64,000 bases of DNA from Lytechinus pictus (GCF_037042905.1 NC_087261.1:26559817-26623816); one strand, 5' to 3'. Positions 40,562 through 52,017 are shown, numbered from the stretch's first letter. Program-made: numbers and translations. The notes: generated from the letters alone by a model not told the origin.

Positions 40562-41560
40562 CTAAAGAATCCGGTACATCATGTCACAATTATATTTGTC
40601 CAGTCCTTCCATATCGCACAATATCGTAGCAAACAAGCTCTCTTCCTGCACTTGTTGTTGACGGCGTTTCTCAGCTGCTTCCTCTGCTGATCGTTGCTGA
40701 GGCTTCAGGGGAACTGGATGACTGCCTGCGCGAGGATCGCTTGAAATCTACTGTCTTCACGAAGTCCCCGTTTGGTATTCCTCTCCTTTCCGTTGAACAC
40801 GTTGCCTCCATTGAAGTTACTTGCTGCCAGCTCCTCCCTCGTGAACTGAGTTGACATAAGGCGTAGGACTAGGTCCTTGGCATCGGCGGTTGACTCCCAG
40901 ATGCACCTCACGGCTGATGGTTACACTCGCATCGGAAGTTCCAATCAGGACCTGGTCGTCGGCGAGGGTTACATACTTTAGAGAAGCCTTCTCCTGGCGT
41001 TGCCCTTTCAATTCACGCACATCCTTCCTCAGCTCGGCGAACTCGAACAACATGGCCTAGTTTTGCTGCTGAAGCGTCTGCTTCTACTGGTGGAGGACAG
41101 TGTTCTGGTGGTCGAGTGCCCTTGTCTCAGTTACCAGCAGAACCGCGATGTCCTCCAGTCCATGTGGGTTGGTTCACTAGTAATGCCAAGTGCGAACAGG
41201 TTGGGAGACAGGTTGGAAAGCTGACGGGCACTCATATCAATGGACAAGAACAGAGTCAGACTCGTTATCGCTGTCGAGATCCATAGACAGGTTGGCGAAG
41301 TCTCTTGATCTATCATGGATGTTAGCAGCGTCTGGTAACGGTGACACTACGTCGGGACCAGATGGCACGGACAGATCCTCAGAAGCGATGGGCGAGGATA
41401 GCTCTGTTGCTGGACTGTCAACAGGCAGGTCAACGGTAGGCGTGGTCACAGGAGTAGGAGACCGGGATGGTCAAAGACATGTCGGGATCTTTGAAGGACG
41501 ACGACGCAGCGTTGACCGTAGTGCGCGTCTTCAAGGCTGGTTTCTCTGTAAAAGGAAAAC
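40562..41560 (-). pseudogene. Broken BEN-domain gene
   Basis: Read on the minus strand, a plausible acceptor (TTTTCCTTTTACAG) near 41547 opens a Ser/Asp-rich region (VDLPVDSPATELSSPIASED). A helical region follows (FAELRKDVRELKGQRQEKA), then a BEN-like domain: VTLADDQVLIGTSDASVTI, then in another frame LVLRLMSTQFTREELAASNF, NGGNVFNGKERNTKRGL and FQAILAQAVIQFP. A Glu/Gln-rich tail (SAEEAAEKRRQQQVQEES) ends at the stop 40562-40564. 'F..EELA.SN..GG...NGK' and the closing 'I...V...P' are hallmarks of BEN domains, which bind DNA or chromatin proteins. At least three frame changes and stops near 41100-41200 argue for a pseudogene, although unmodelled introns could explain some. Confidence 0.6.
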
Positions 41561-41851
41561 AAGAAGAGAAAAAAACATAAGTAAATGTGATTCAAGAACA
41601 CCATAATGGGGAATGGGTAGTGGTAAATGGCAGCAACATATCAATCGTCTGGATATAACGATCAATATAAACTGTAACCATAACCTTGAGTCAATCAACC
41701 GGTTGATTTAAATTTCAATGTTGGCCCATTGAAGATAATGCTGCCACCACAGAAGGGAAAAGAGCTCCTTATGTCCACAGTGATCTTGCAATATTTTCAT
41801 AATGTTTCTGATGTAAATTGAAAACTCTGTTTTCAATTTGCTAAAATTCAT

Positions 41852-42898
41852 TCAAATTTCCATTATTTCTATAAATGAAGAAATAAATACTATAAATGAC
41901 AGAAATAAAATGAATGACAGAAATAAAACTCTGAAACTGAAACAATGGAGATGGCTCCTCTGATGCACCAGGCACTTCTCCCGTAATGCCTTACAGACAA
42001 TAGGGTAAACCTCTTTGCCCAAAAGGTCCTGATCGGATCCACGAATGGGCATTATCAATACCTTTCCCAAGGTACCAAGATCTAGGAGACGATACAGGAA
42101 AGCCTCCCGATGTCTCCATACCTTTGTACTCATGGTGTGATCGAGCCCGACCTCACTGAGTCCGGTAACCCATGGGAAAGCAAGGTAATGCAATAGTAGG
42201 TCGCATTGTCTCTTGGTATAGATAGAGATGGGCCTGCCTAGGATGGATCCCATCTGCGATTTTTCACAAAGACCCTTCCTGAAGATTCAGGATATCCTGT
42301 TCAAGGGCGGGGTTAGTGAAAAACTCAATAGTTCACAATAGTTCTTCACTCTGCTCTGCACGCCAACACAATGGACGGGTGCCCTCCCAGGGGCCATAGG
42401 GACAAGATGCTGGACTTAGTTGGCAAAAGCACGAAGACGGTCCGGGTGAAAATGTGCATCAAATCCCCTAAGGGTCAATGTGGTTTCAGCTGGTAAGCAG
42501 GGCCCAAGTCAGGTTGACCTGGCTGAGGTACAGGTGGAGGGACCGACGTCGGGGTCACATACTCCTGAGCTGGCCGTCTTGAGTGAGATGCAGACCTCAC
42601 TGGAATCTCTGGCACTCGTCTTCCCGTAACCTCTCTCAACTCAACGATATTTTTTCGCTGGTTATCAAGAGAGGAGGTCCAGCAGAAAAGCTAAAGGATG
42701 GTAGTGAATCAATGCTGCAGGCATGTTCAATCTAGGAGTCTCTGCAAGCCATCGTGAGTTCACAAGCTCTACAAGCGCAAACTCATCCACCTTATCCCCT
42801 AGCAAACATTGCGTGATGTACTGCGATGCAACCCGTTGAAGATGCAGTGCTTCTCTGTTAAAACAATTTGTATAGAAGAGAAGTGATTTTATGTGCAC
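41852..42898 (-). pseudogene. TatD-nuclease-like fragment, copy 1 (TATDN2-like)
   Basis: The N-terminal part (42665-42898) contains YITQCLLGDKVDEFALVELV and shares its sequence with copy 2. After frame breaks, 41852-42253 encodes YLAFPWVTGLSEVGLDHT, FLYRLLDLGTLGKVLIMPIR and SHLHCFSF. 'GL.E.GLD' and 'HCFS' are TatD metal-dependent DNase signatures. The His expected in the 'HIR' motif (present in copy 3) is Pro here, and the frame leaves the family just after HCFS, running into low-complexity Phe/Leu/Ser. TatD enzymes are Mg-dependent 3'-5' exo- and endodeoxyribonucleases; this copy should be inactive. Copies 2 and 3 lie at 45355-46540 and 49500-49985. Confidence 0.7.
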
Positions 42899-43785
42899 AA
42901 AAGGACAAAAAAAACCCCAGATCTTTCAAACTTTTCTGTTATAAACTTTTTTTTTCAAGTGCAATGCAACATTGCAGTTAGAACAGTCCTAATGAGTGAG
43001 AATGGGATTAGAATCTCAATTCATGTCATACTTCGCAAAAGATATGATATTCATAGGGGAAACACATCAAATAATCAAGTTTTCAAAAGGTGGCAACCTT
43101 TGATGTCAAGATCATCATACAGAATGTGAAAATATGAAAGGAGTACATACTAGTAGGATCATTGTCTGCATTTCTTATTATTAATTTTACCTAGATAATA
43201 ATCTGAAAATACAAACCTTGAACTTCCAATTCTTGCTGGTGTGTGGACAGGATGTGATCAGAAACCTTTTGAAGCTTCTCAGTAAATTCTCTGCAATCAG
43301 TGTCCACCCCTGTTGTACGCAACATCTTACCCTTAATCTGATATTAAAAGCAATACAAGTCATGATATGCACTATAACCATAGAATGTGAGGTTAGTGTT
43401 ATTTTGGCCCTTTGAAAATGAACTTGGATACGGCGCTAAAAATAATGCAGAATTATACTCAAGTTGAAAACATAAACATTGGAGTATTATTTGTGCATAT
43501 TTTTCTCTATTCATGATACCTTGTGCTAAGGTGCATTACAATTCTTACTCATAGCAAGATTACACATATTTTAGAAGTGTAAAAAAATTGCATTTTTATG
43601 CTTTTTTACAATTGAATTAAGCTCATGATCTAGGTGCAAAATTTATACTAAAGGACCTTCAAAAAAGTTATTTCTTCTGTATTTAATGCATATATTTTAA
43701 CAATTAAAATATTGCTACATAAGATTTAAATCAAAGAAGAAATACACAAGGAAAACAAAAACAACTCATGAAACAAACCTCTTGC
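42899..43785. other. AT-rich spacer, no gene recognised
   Basis: Lies between TatD-like copy 1 and gag copy 1. Only short ORFs without domains; no direct terminal repeat was recognised. Confidence 0.45.
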
Positions 43786-45111
43786 TTCCATCCTAGACAA
43801 GGGTATTCTTCCATGAGCTCAGGAACTGAAGTCTCTGAAAGAACTTTTGCTCTTTTGGATCAATTGATGGCGCTTCTTGAGCCTCACCTACAATTCGATA
43901 TTTTGCACAATGTATATTCTGATCAGTTGGATTTATAACTTGAAATTCTATGTCATCAAGAGTGTTATGCAAAGTTGGATTCTTGAGAGTTGCTGGACTT
44001 CTTGGGTTTATCCTCGTTTTCAGGTTTTCTTTCCTTGAAGAAGGATGCAGGAGCATGAAGTAGGGTGTGATGCTTCCATTGGAATCCCCTCTAGGTACAT
44101 CACAACTTCATGCATCCTGATGACATGTGCAATGGTCGTAAGCAGTTATCGTACAACTTGTGCTTCCTGGTAATACCCCTTCTTTCCTTGAAAGATTTTC
44201 TGATGAAGTTCCTGCAGTCCCTTAGGCTATGCCGCCCAGAGCAGCATGGACAACTCCCTTCGCTCTTCGCTTTATACTTTGCGGCCATACCTTTATCAGC
44301 TGTGGGATTACTCTGAGTGGATATTGTTGTTACCTTGAGCCCCCCTTTTGGCTTTGAGGATTTGTTAGATGGTTTGTTCCTTTACTTGCCAATGTTTTGT
44401 CCTAACAAGTTACTTGCTAACTGGGCAGACTCCTCAACGAGCATTCTCATAGCTTCAAATGTTGGAGCCATGAACCTGGTCATCATTGAGTGCGCTCCAC
44501 TTCAGCAACTGTAATGTCCTTGTTGGCTTTCATAGCCAAAACTTCTGCTCAAGCTTTAATTGTTCTTGTTTCAGTTCATGAGCCTTTGTTATGTGCTGTT
44601 TATTGATGCCTGCAACAGCCGCCTTGGCTCTTGCTTCTTTTAGTCGTACTGACTATGTCGAGCTTGCTATGGTGAACCGGGATGTATTGCTACTCGACAA
44701 TCGGGAAGACCGCACTGACCATCTGTCATCATCAATGTCGCCATCAACGTCGGCTGACCGACCTCCCACCTCAACTTGTTTCTCCGCTGCTTCCATCCAA
44801 TCCCTTAGTCTGACTTGGAACTCTTGATAGTTCTTGACATTTCTTTCAAATTTTTCCGAGGCAGACTCGGCTTCCGCTCCACTCAACTCGCTTATGTATT
44901 CTCCACTTTTTTCAGTGTAGGAGGTGAATACCCTTTCAAGCTGGAAATGTTTTTGCCCTACTACGTCTTTGTTTTCGAAGTCTGCCATTAAACTCTCTAG
45001 TTCCTTGTAGTGTCGGGATAATGTCCCCATGTATCCCGTACATGAATGCTTCAGCGAAGTGACATAATCATCATTCCAAAAATATGAATCTGCCATCCTT
45101 TTGTCTGGCAA
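43786..45111 (-). pseudogene. BEL/Pao retrotransposon gag, copy 1
   Basis: The N-terminal frame (44653-45111, 152 codons) has helical gag-like sequence (KELESLMADFENKDVVGQKH, FQVRLRDWMEAAEKQVE) and a Ser/Arg/Asp-rich linker. After breaks, a helical Lys/Glu region is followed by the zinc knuckle at 44100-44288: CPCCSGRHSLRDCRNFIRKS, then a second block ending CLRPLHMSSGC. A 'KHHTLLHAPASFF' segment follows. 'C..C...H....C..F' then 'C..C...H....C' and 'C...C..KHH.LLH' is the signature leading into the BEL/Pao (peptidase A17) polyprotein. The first Cys of the second knuckle is Tyr in this copy. No protease, RT or integrase of BEL type follows, so it is a fragment. Confidence 0.75.
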
Positions 45112-45354
45112 TTGTGAACTTATGTGACTTCTGTAACAAATTAAGCCACAGGAGTTTAATATAGGATGGTAGTTTATACTTCTTCTTCAGCATCTTCACT
45201 TATAATCTTTTCACCTTTTTCATTTTTGACTGCCTTCCACTTAAAACTAACCAGCTATTTAGATAAAATTGGTTAAGTCAGAAACTATCAAAGGGGTGGA
45301 GTTCATTAAAGGACAATAAAAACTTAATTTTCATCAAGTGTTTCAACTAGGGAT

Positions 45355-46540
45355 GAAGTTCTCTGGACTTGGGGCCTATCCATAAAGCCGCAGCCCATTG
45401 GCGAATGTCAGTGTCATAATCTCTGTAAGGGATGTCCCACGGATTGTCGCCACCAGTCGGCCCACATCACCCAGATAGGCAGGAGAAGTATACTCCTCGA
45501 TTGGATGGACATTGAGATGGGAAGAATCCGTCTCCAACAGGAGCCGATCCTGCGGGATCTCCCGGACTGCGGCACACTGCTTTGTGGAAAAGTTCTTACA
45601 ACAACCTGTTATCCCAAAGTAGCAATGGGGGAAGGCTTAGGTCCATTCACGGACTGCATGAAGGTCTCCACTGAAACAATGGAGATGGATCCTCTGATGC
45701 ACCAGGCACTTCTCCCGTAATGCCTTAAGGGGGAATACAAGAAACCTCTTTTCCCAAGATATCAAGATCTAGGAGATGATACAGGAGAGCCTCCTGATGT
45801 ATCCATACCTTTGGACTCATGATGTGATCGAGCCTGACTTCACTGAGTCCGATTACCCGTGGGAAAGCTAGGTAATGCAATAGTAGGTCCCATTGTCTCG
45901 TGGTATAGAGATGGGCCCGCTAAGGATGGATCCCAACCACGATTTTCCATAAGGACCCTTCCTGGAGATTCAGATTATCCTGTTCAAGGGCAGGGTTAGT
46001 GAAAAACTTGTAGTCACAGTAGTTCTTCACTCCTCCTTCCACGCCAACACAATGGACGGGTTCCCTCCCAGGAGCCATAGGGACAAGATGCTGGACCTTG
46101 TTCACAAAGGCACGAAGGGTCAATGTGGTTTCAGCTGGGTTAGTGGTGCCCAAGTCAGGTCGACCTCCCCCTGGTTGAGGCACAGGTGGAGGGACTGATG
46201 TCGGGTCACAGACTCCTGAGCTGACTGTCTTGTGCAAGACGCAGACCTCACTGGAATCTGTGGTGCTTTTATTCCCGGAACCTCTCTCAATGATATGTCT
46301 TCGCTGGTTATCAGAGAGGAGGTCCAGCAGAAAAACCAAAGGACGGTAGTGAATCAATGCTGCAGGTGTGTTCACTCTAGGCCACTTATGGTGATCAATC
46401 ATGGCCTGCATTTCAAACAGATCCTCTTTGGAAACCCGAGGAGTCTCTGCACGCCATCTTGAGTTCACAAGCTCTACAAGCGGAAATTCATCCGCCTTAT
46501 CCCCTAACCAACATTGCGTGATGTACTGCAATGCAACCCG
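45355..46540 (-). pseudogene. TatD-nuclease-like fragment, copy 2
   Basis: The longest frame (45920-46531) has YITQCWLGDKADEFPLVELV, a Pro/Gly linker, FVNKVQHLVPMAPGREPVHC, GGVKNYCDYKFFTNPALEQ and LWKIVVGIHP. 'NYCD' and 'GIHP' are TatD family landmarks and the N-terminal layout resembles TATDN2-like proteins of invertebrates. Beyond a stop, shifted frames give YLAFPRVIGLSEVRLDH, and near 45500 DRLLLETDSSHL plus a C-terminal 'IMTLTFANGLRLYG', matching the closing TatD 'LLETDSP ... T..N...LY' motif. The central 'HIR...' segment is deleted. Five or more disruptions: not functional. Confidence 0.75.
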
Positions 46541-46599
46541 TCAGAATCGGAATCTCGGTCCCGAGTGTACCTTGCGCAGCCTGAAACATTTAGGAAGGT

Positions 46600-47880
46600 G
46601 CTGCAACAAATGTTGCCGCATCAATACAACTCAACGGCAAAAGAAAGATTGCAATCATCTTGCTTACAAAAGGGACACAAATATTTGTCAATTATCATCC
46701 CTTATATCCAGATGAACCCTCTCCGTAGGAGAACCGGCATGGTATTTGATAAGAGGGTGTTTTCCATATCTAGAAGATTTCTTATTCCGATTACAAGAAG
46801 AACACCCCCTTGTAATTTTGAAAGTCTTTTGTCATCCCATACTAAAAATATTTAGTTCTTATTTTACTTTAAGTACTGTAATACCTGCATGACCGGCTGA
46901 GGGCACATCATAATTAAATCGGATCACCTCCTATTTTAAGGAATCAGGAATAACTACTGAACTTTGGATTCATCTTCTTGATCCCGTTTCCAAATCAGAC
47001 CATCTTTAACAAAAATTAATTCCTTAGTAGTCCATAGAAATTTACTGGCGGGGTCAAGTTACAAGTATTCCTTCATCTATGGTGTCATCAGAAGTAATCC
47101 ATCCAAATAGACGTACTTAACGGTCGTCTGATTTTTGCTTTTCTTGCCTAAAATCAGCTGATGAAAATTCCTCCTCGGACACTTTAATTGCATCAATTGA
47201 AACCTCATTAATTGAAATACGAGATGTATCCTGATTGACGGAAACTTCCATGTGACTCGAATTATATGAACATTCTACTGAATCATTTAATTAGACCTTT
47301 GATATTTGACCTGATTTAGAATCAGTATCAACAGAAGATTTATGAGGTAGCAGAACAACATTGTCCACGACGTCGACAAAATGTGACAAATTTTTGTAGG
47401 CGTGCTGAAAATAAGGCCACCCACCACCCTTCAGGTCGCACACCTAAATGATAATGTTTACACAAATTTGACGCCCCAGGCGCCTGCGATAACGCATCTG
47501 CATTTTTGTGAGCTCTGCCCGGTTGATATTCAACTACCATATTATATTGACCTAATTCTTCGAGCCAGCAAGCCAGTCGGCCTTAGGGCCTTTTGGTGAC
47601 ATTGTTTAATTTCTTATAATCAATAAACCAACGGACTCCACCATCTTTCTTTTGAACTAGAACTGGAGGTGATGCCCATTCCGACACTGAGGGTTGAATA
47701 ACCCCTGCAGTAAGCATCTTGTTGAGATGCTCCTTTTCCTCAAGGCATCCCCAGTGTCAATTTGATGCTCGATTTCTGTGAAATTCCCTAAATCAAGTCC
47801 ATTTTTGCAAAAAAACTTCTCCATATTCTCTCAGTATATCCCTAAGAATTTGTCTTTCATGATCTTTTAGACGTTGGGAA
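46600..47880 (-). pseudogene. Collapsed Ty3-type pol (RT, RNase H, integrase remnants)
   Basis: Reading the minus strand, 47620-47700 gives [20 protein letters not shown] and [14 protein letters not shown], the start of a Ty3 RT. This is followed at once by VVEYQPGRAHKNADALSQAP (47490-47540), the end of its RNase H: the RT palm with its catalytic YxDD is deleted. Further on come VIPDSLK...EVIRFNYDV and SAGHAGITVLK (46880-46960), the HHCC integrase N-terminus, then SCNRNKKSSRYGKHPLIKYH and AGSPTERVHLD (near 46750), the usual entry to the integrase core. Many stops. It is wedged between TatD-like copy 2 and gag copy 2, and belongs to a different retrotransposon superfamily from the BEL/Pao gag. 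Confidence 0.75.
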
Positions 47881-47959
47881 GAAAGCTTATATAGATCTAG
47901 AGATATATAGACGGAATTTCATGATCGGATAATTTTGTTGGTTTGATGTTCTCATCACC

Positions 47960-49200
47960 AATAACCTTACATATTTTGGGATCGATTGATGGTGCTTCTT
48001 GAGCCTCACAATTATATCTTTATATATGTATATTCTGATCAGTTGGATTTATAACTTGAAATTCTGTGTCACCATGAGTGTTATGCAAAGTTGGATTCTT
48101 GATAGTTGCTGGACTTCTTAGGTTTATCCTTGTTTTCAGGTTTTCTTTCCTTGAAGAAGGATGCAGGAGCATGAAGTAGGGTGTGATGCTTCCGTTGGCA
48201 TCCCTTCTCGGTACATCTCAACTTCATCATGCATCCTGATGACATGTGCGATGGTCGGAAGCGGTTATCGCACAACTTGTGCTTCCTGGTAATACCCCTT
48301 CTTTCCTCGAAAGATTTTCCGATGAAGTTCCTGCAGTCCTCTAAGCTATGCCGCCCAGAGCAGCATGGACAACTCCCTTCGCTCTTCGCTTTATACTTTG
48401 CAGCCATACCTTCACCAGCTGTGGGATTACTCTGAGTGGACATTATTGTCACCTTGAGTCCCCCTTTTGGCTTTGAGGATTTGTCAGATGGTTTGTTCCT
48501 TGATTTGCCAATGTTTGTCCAAACAAGTTACTTGCTAACTGGGCAGACTCCTCAATGATAATTGTCATAGCTTCAAATGTTGGAGCCATGAACCTGGTCA
48601 TCATTGAGTGCGCTCTACTTCAGCAACTGCAATGCCCTTGTTGGCTTCCATAGCCGAAACTTCTGCTCAAGCTTTAATTGTTCTTGTTTCAGTTCATGAG
48701 CCTTTGTCATGTGCTGTTTATTGATGCATGCAACAGCCGCCTTGGCTCTTGCTTCTCTTAGTCGTGCTGACGATGTGGAGCTTGCTATGGTGAACCGCGA
48801 TGTATTGCTACTCGACGATCGGGAAGACCGCACTGACTGTCTGTCGTCATCAATGTCGCTACATCCCATGTCAACTTGTTTCTCTGCTGCTTCCATCCAA
48901 TCCCTTAGTCTGACTTGGAACTCTTGATAGTTCTTGACATTTCTTTCGAATTTTTCTGACGCAGCCTCAGCTTACGCTCCACTCAACTCGCTTATGTATT
49001 CACCACTCTTTTCAGTGTAGGAGGTGAATACCCTTTCAACCTGGAAATGTTTTTGCCCTACTACGTCTTTGTTTTCGAAGTCTGCCATTAAAATCTCTAG
49101 TTCCTTGTAGTGTCGGGATAATGTCCCCATTTATCCCCTACATAAATGCTTCAGTGAAGTGACATTATCATCATTCCCAAAATATGAATCTACCATCATT
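47960..49200 (-). pseudogene. BEL/Pao retrotransposon gag, copy 2
   Basis: Close paralogue of copy 1. The zinc-knuckle frame is 48081-48452 (CPCCSGRHSLEDCRNFIGKS, then CTEKGCQRKHHTLLHAPASF). The central helical frame is 48615-48896 (ARLREARAKAAVACINKQHM). Stops break the N-terminal part (48960-49140). Here the second Cys of the second knuckle is Arg, so this copy lost a different zinc ligand from copy 1. 3' of it come a few residues similar to those after copy 1, then the Ty3 remnant. Confidence 0.75.
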
Positions 49201-49499
49201 TTGTCTGGCAATTGCGAACTTATGTAACAAATTAAGCCACAGGAGTTTAATATAGGATGGTAGTTTATAAATTTGATGGTCGATATTCCAAACGCTCTCG
49301 AAATAAACAGTTCAGGAACAAAGTGTTGAGAGTGTGTGAACAAAGAAAGTGGTTCGCTGAAGTATAAATAAAGAAGATAAACACATGATAATAGGAGTGG
49401 GCTATACATGGGTCAAAAATACTTTTTTGGCCATTTTGATATGGCAACAGTTTTTTTTTTGGTTGTAATTTATCTCAACATGAAATGACAATATTTTTT

Positions 49500-49985
49500 G
49501 TCTCGACTTGGGGGCTATCCATAAAGCCGCAGCCCATTGGCGAATGTCAGTGTCATAATCTCTGTAAGGGAGGTCCCACGGATTGTCGCCACCAGTTGGC
49601 CCACATCACCCAGATAGGCAGCGGTATTACACTCCTGGTCTGGATGGACTTTGAGATGGGGAGAATCTGTCTCCAATAGGAGCCGATCCCGTGGGATCTC
49701 CCGGACCGTGGCACAATGCTTTGTGGAAACGTTCTTACAACATCCCGTTATCCCAAAGTAGCAATGGGGAAAGGCTTAGGTCCATTCAAGGACTGCATGA
49801 AGGTCTCCACTGAAACAATGGAGATGGATCTTCTGATGCACCAGGCACTTCTCCCGTAATGCCTTAAGGGCAATACGAAAAACCTCTTTGCCCAAACGGT
49901 CAGATCCACGGATGTGCATTATCAATACCTTTCCCAAGGTACCAAGACCTAGGAGACTATACAGGAGAGCCTCCTGATGTGGAAA
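49500..49985 (-). pseudogene. TatD-nuclease-like fragment, copy 3 (C-terminal half)
   Basis: The minus strand encodes HQEALLYSLLGLGTLGKVLI followed by MHIRGSD, then HLHCFSGDLHAVLEWT, stop, AFPHCYFGITG, RLLLETDSPHLKVHPDQ and IMTLTFANGLRLYG. This copy best preserves the C-terminal TatD signature (H of HIR, HCFSG, ETDSPH with the catalytic Asp, closing N..R.YG). It begins abruptly at about 49980, where the Mutator-like transposase sequence ends, so the two are fused. One in-frame stop lies after LEWT. Confidence 0.75.
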
Positions 49986-52017
49986 CTCCCTTTGGAACCT
50001 TACGCTTTCGCGGTCCCACCTGGACTCCCACAGAAGCTGTTGGGACCATAGACAGAGTGGCTGTGGTCGGCTGTGTCAAGTCCCTTTCAACAGCCCCCAA
50101 CAGGGCTTTTCTTCCAGCCCCTTTTTCAAGCCACCACCTGTACTTAATGTTCTTATACTCTTCGTTGGGAGCAAGTCTGTGCAGGCAGGATTGTTCCCCA
50201 CCTCAGCAGCCTTCTTTAGGAGCTTACTGTGCCCAACAGAAGGCCGAGTCGTCGAAACTCCCTTTGGAACCTTACACTTTCTCGTCTCCTGCTGATGCTT
50301 GTCCACTGTATTCCTGTAATACATACTCAGGGACTTGATATATGCATCACTCAAACCATTCTTTCCCCCTTTGATGACTGGATTCTTTTGTCGCAAGTTT
50401 TTCAAATTGGTGAACAGTCGCTTATGCACATGGTTGACGCATTCCACTTTCTCTATATAGATGTCACCATAGGGTTTTACATTCTCATTTAGATTAGTAA
50501 GTGTCTTACTATCTCCATCACTTACGACCGTGGTGTAGCGTAATCGATCTTTTGCTGATCTGCTGAATATCACCTCGGCAGCTTCCATCTCCATGGCAGG
50601 ACTGGAGCCTGAATAGTTGGCACGACACTTGCCACCTGCCTCATGTGCTTGTTTCCATGACAAGTATGTGTCACTTGTCGTATCCATCCAGTCCCATGCC
50701 TTGCAATCTTCACAAGTTTTAGAGAGAATGTGGACATCTATTACCTCACCAGTGTCCATGGACATGAGGACCCCCACACCATAGTTGGAGGTAAATCCTT
50801 GTTTGTGCCAAGTACCGTCATAGGAGACGGTGACATCCAGTATATCATCCGCTGTAAGATCTGGATTTTCTTCTGTTATAAGTTTGTGAAGGCGGCAGGC
50901 GCTGACGTGCATCTTTCAACTCAACAGCTAATTCATCAACCAGTGCATTGTATATTGAGATATTATGGTCACTCCAGCTGGAAGGATTTGAAGGAGGAGG
51001 CATATTGAATATGGAACATAAGTCGACCATCATTGCACGACTGCCTCCCATCGCATATGCAGCACGGCGATTGGCATCGTATGACTGTCCTTTCTTTGTA
51101 CGCTGCTTTGATGGTGGAAGTGGAGTTGAGTGACCGCATCTACTGCATATGATAGAAAGTTCAGAGGAGAGACCACGGCGCTGAAGATTGTCCTCTTGCA
51201 ACCGCAGTTTTTCTGTAGAAAAATAAGGGCAGGAAAAAATTTATCATACTTCATTTTTATTTTTTCGAAGCTGGGTGGAAAGTTCATAAATTAATTGATT
51301 GGTCAAAAGATGCCTTTATTTGTATGAAATTGCAGGGATTTCTGTTAGTTCATACCATTTTGACCTTATTTCAGTCTCCACCTTGTTTTTCCGAATTGGA
51401 TATCTGCTGGAATGATGCGTGGAAAGTAAAATCAGACCCAACTGCAAATCTATTTCTGTAGTCTAATGTTAAATATTTTAAAACAATTCATAAGTTAGAC
51501 TGCAAACATAAATCCATGTCATAATTGGAAATATTTAGAGCCTATAATTCTATTTTAAAAAATATAATCTTTATTCCTAATGCTTGAATAAACAAAATAA
51601 TTACTTTAATTTTTTTCAATTATAACAATAAAAAAAAATTATTGCACAAAAAAAATGGAACTTACCATGGGCACATTTGTGAGCTTTTGAGAGGGCTTCA
51701 GACAGACACTGGTGATCAATTAGGCGATATCCTTCAGGATTTGAGGATAATTGACAGTCATCATCATCATCAAAAGAATCTAAATCACCTGCTAACACTC
51801 TAGAATGCACTAATTTTCTTTGGCTAGCGGTAGGATTGGGATAGGATGATGTAGATGGTCCTTGTGTTTCACCAGTATTTATATCAGTTGAAGCACAGGT
51901 GGGACTATTGGAAGACTTGGTTCCTTCCTGTGGCTGTTCTTCATCTAATTCCTCCTTTTTGTTCTTCATCCAGGCTGGAATACCTCGGAATTTACAACTT
52001 TTCTTCTTCTTTGGCAT
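49977..52017 (-). pseudogene. Mutator-like transposase with intron, frameshifted, chimeric C-terminus
   Basis: Exon 1 (51666-52017) starts MPKKKKSCKFRGIPAWMKNK and ends with GYRLIDHQCLSEALSKAHKC. Its GTAAG donor joins in phase 1 to an acceptor (TTTTCTACAG) at 51213-51214, opening exon 2 with EKLRLQEDN. Exon 2 has IICSRCGHSTPLP, AAYAMGGSRAMMVDLCSIFN and, after one frameshift near 50910, VTVSYDGTWHKQGFTSNYGV, EVIDVHILSKTCEDC, SGSSPAMEMEAAEVIFSRSA, YTTVVSDGDSKTL and IEKVECVNHVHKRLFTNLKN. The order C..C, 'D.W....G', 'GSS..ME..AA...F.RS', 'DGDSK' and 'ECV.H..KR' matches the Mutator-like transposase family common in invertebrates; the Asp residues of DGTW and DGDS are probable catalytic ligands. 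Past YRNTVDKHQQE the usual end is replaced by unrelated sequence in which KVPKGVST occurs twice (about 50260-50290 and 49980-50010). A spliced, DNA-cutting enzyme in origin; the copy is probably dead. Confidence 0.75.

Noticed and set aside
41190..41606. 138-codon plus-strand ORF rich in Ser/Gly/Arg
   Set aside because: Lies opposite the Ser/Asp-rich part of the BEN-domain gene and has no independent support.
45505..45720. 71-codon plus-strand ORF
   Set aside because: Antisense to the C-terminal TatD-like sequence of copy 2 (LLLETDSSHL on the minus strand).
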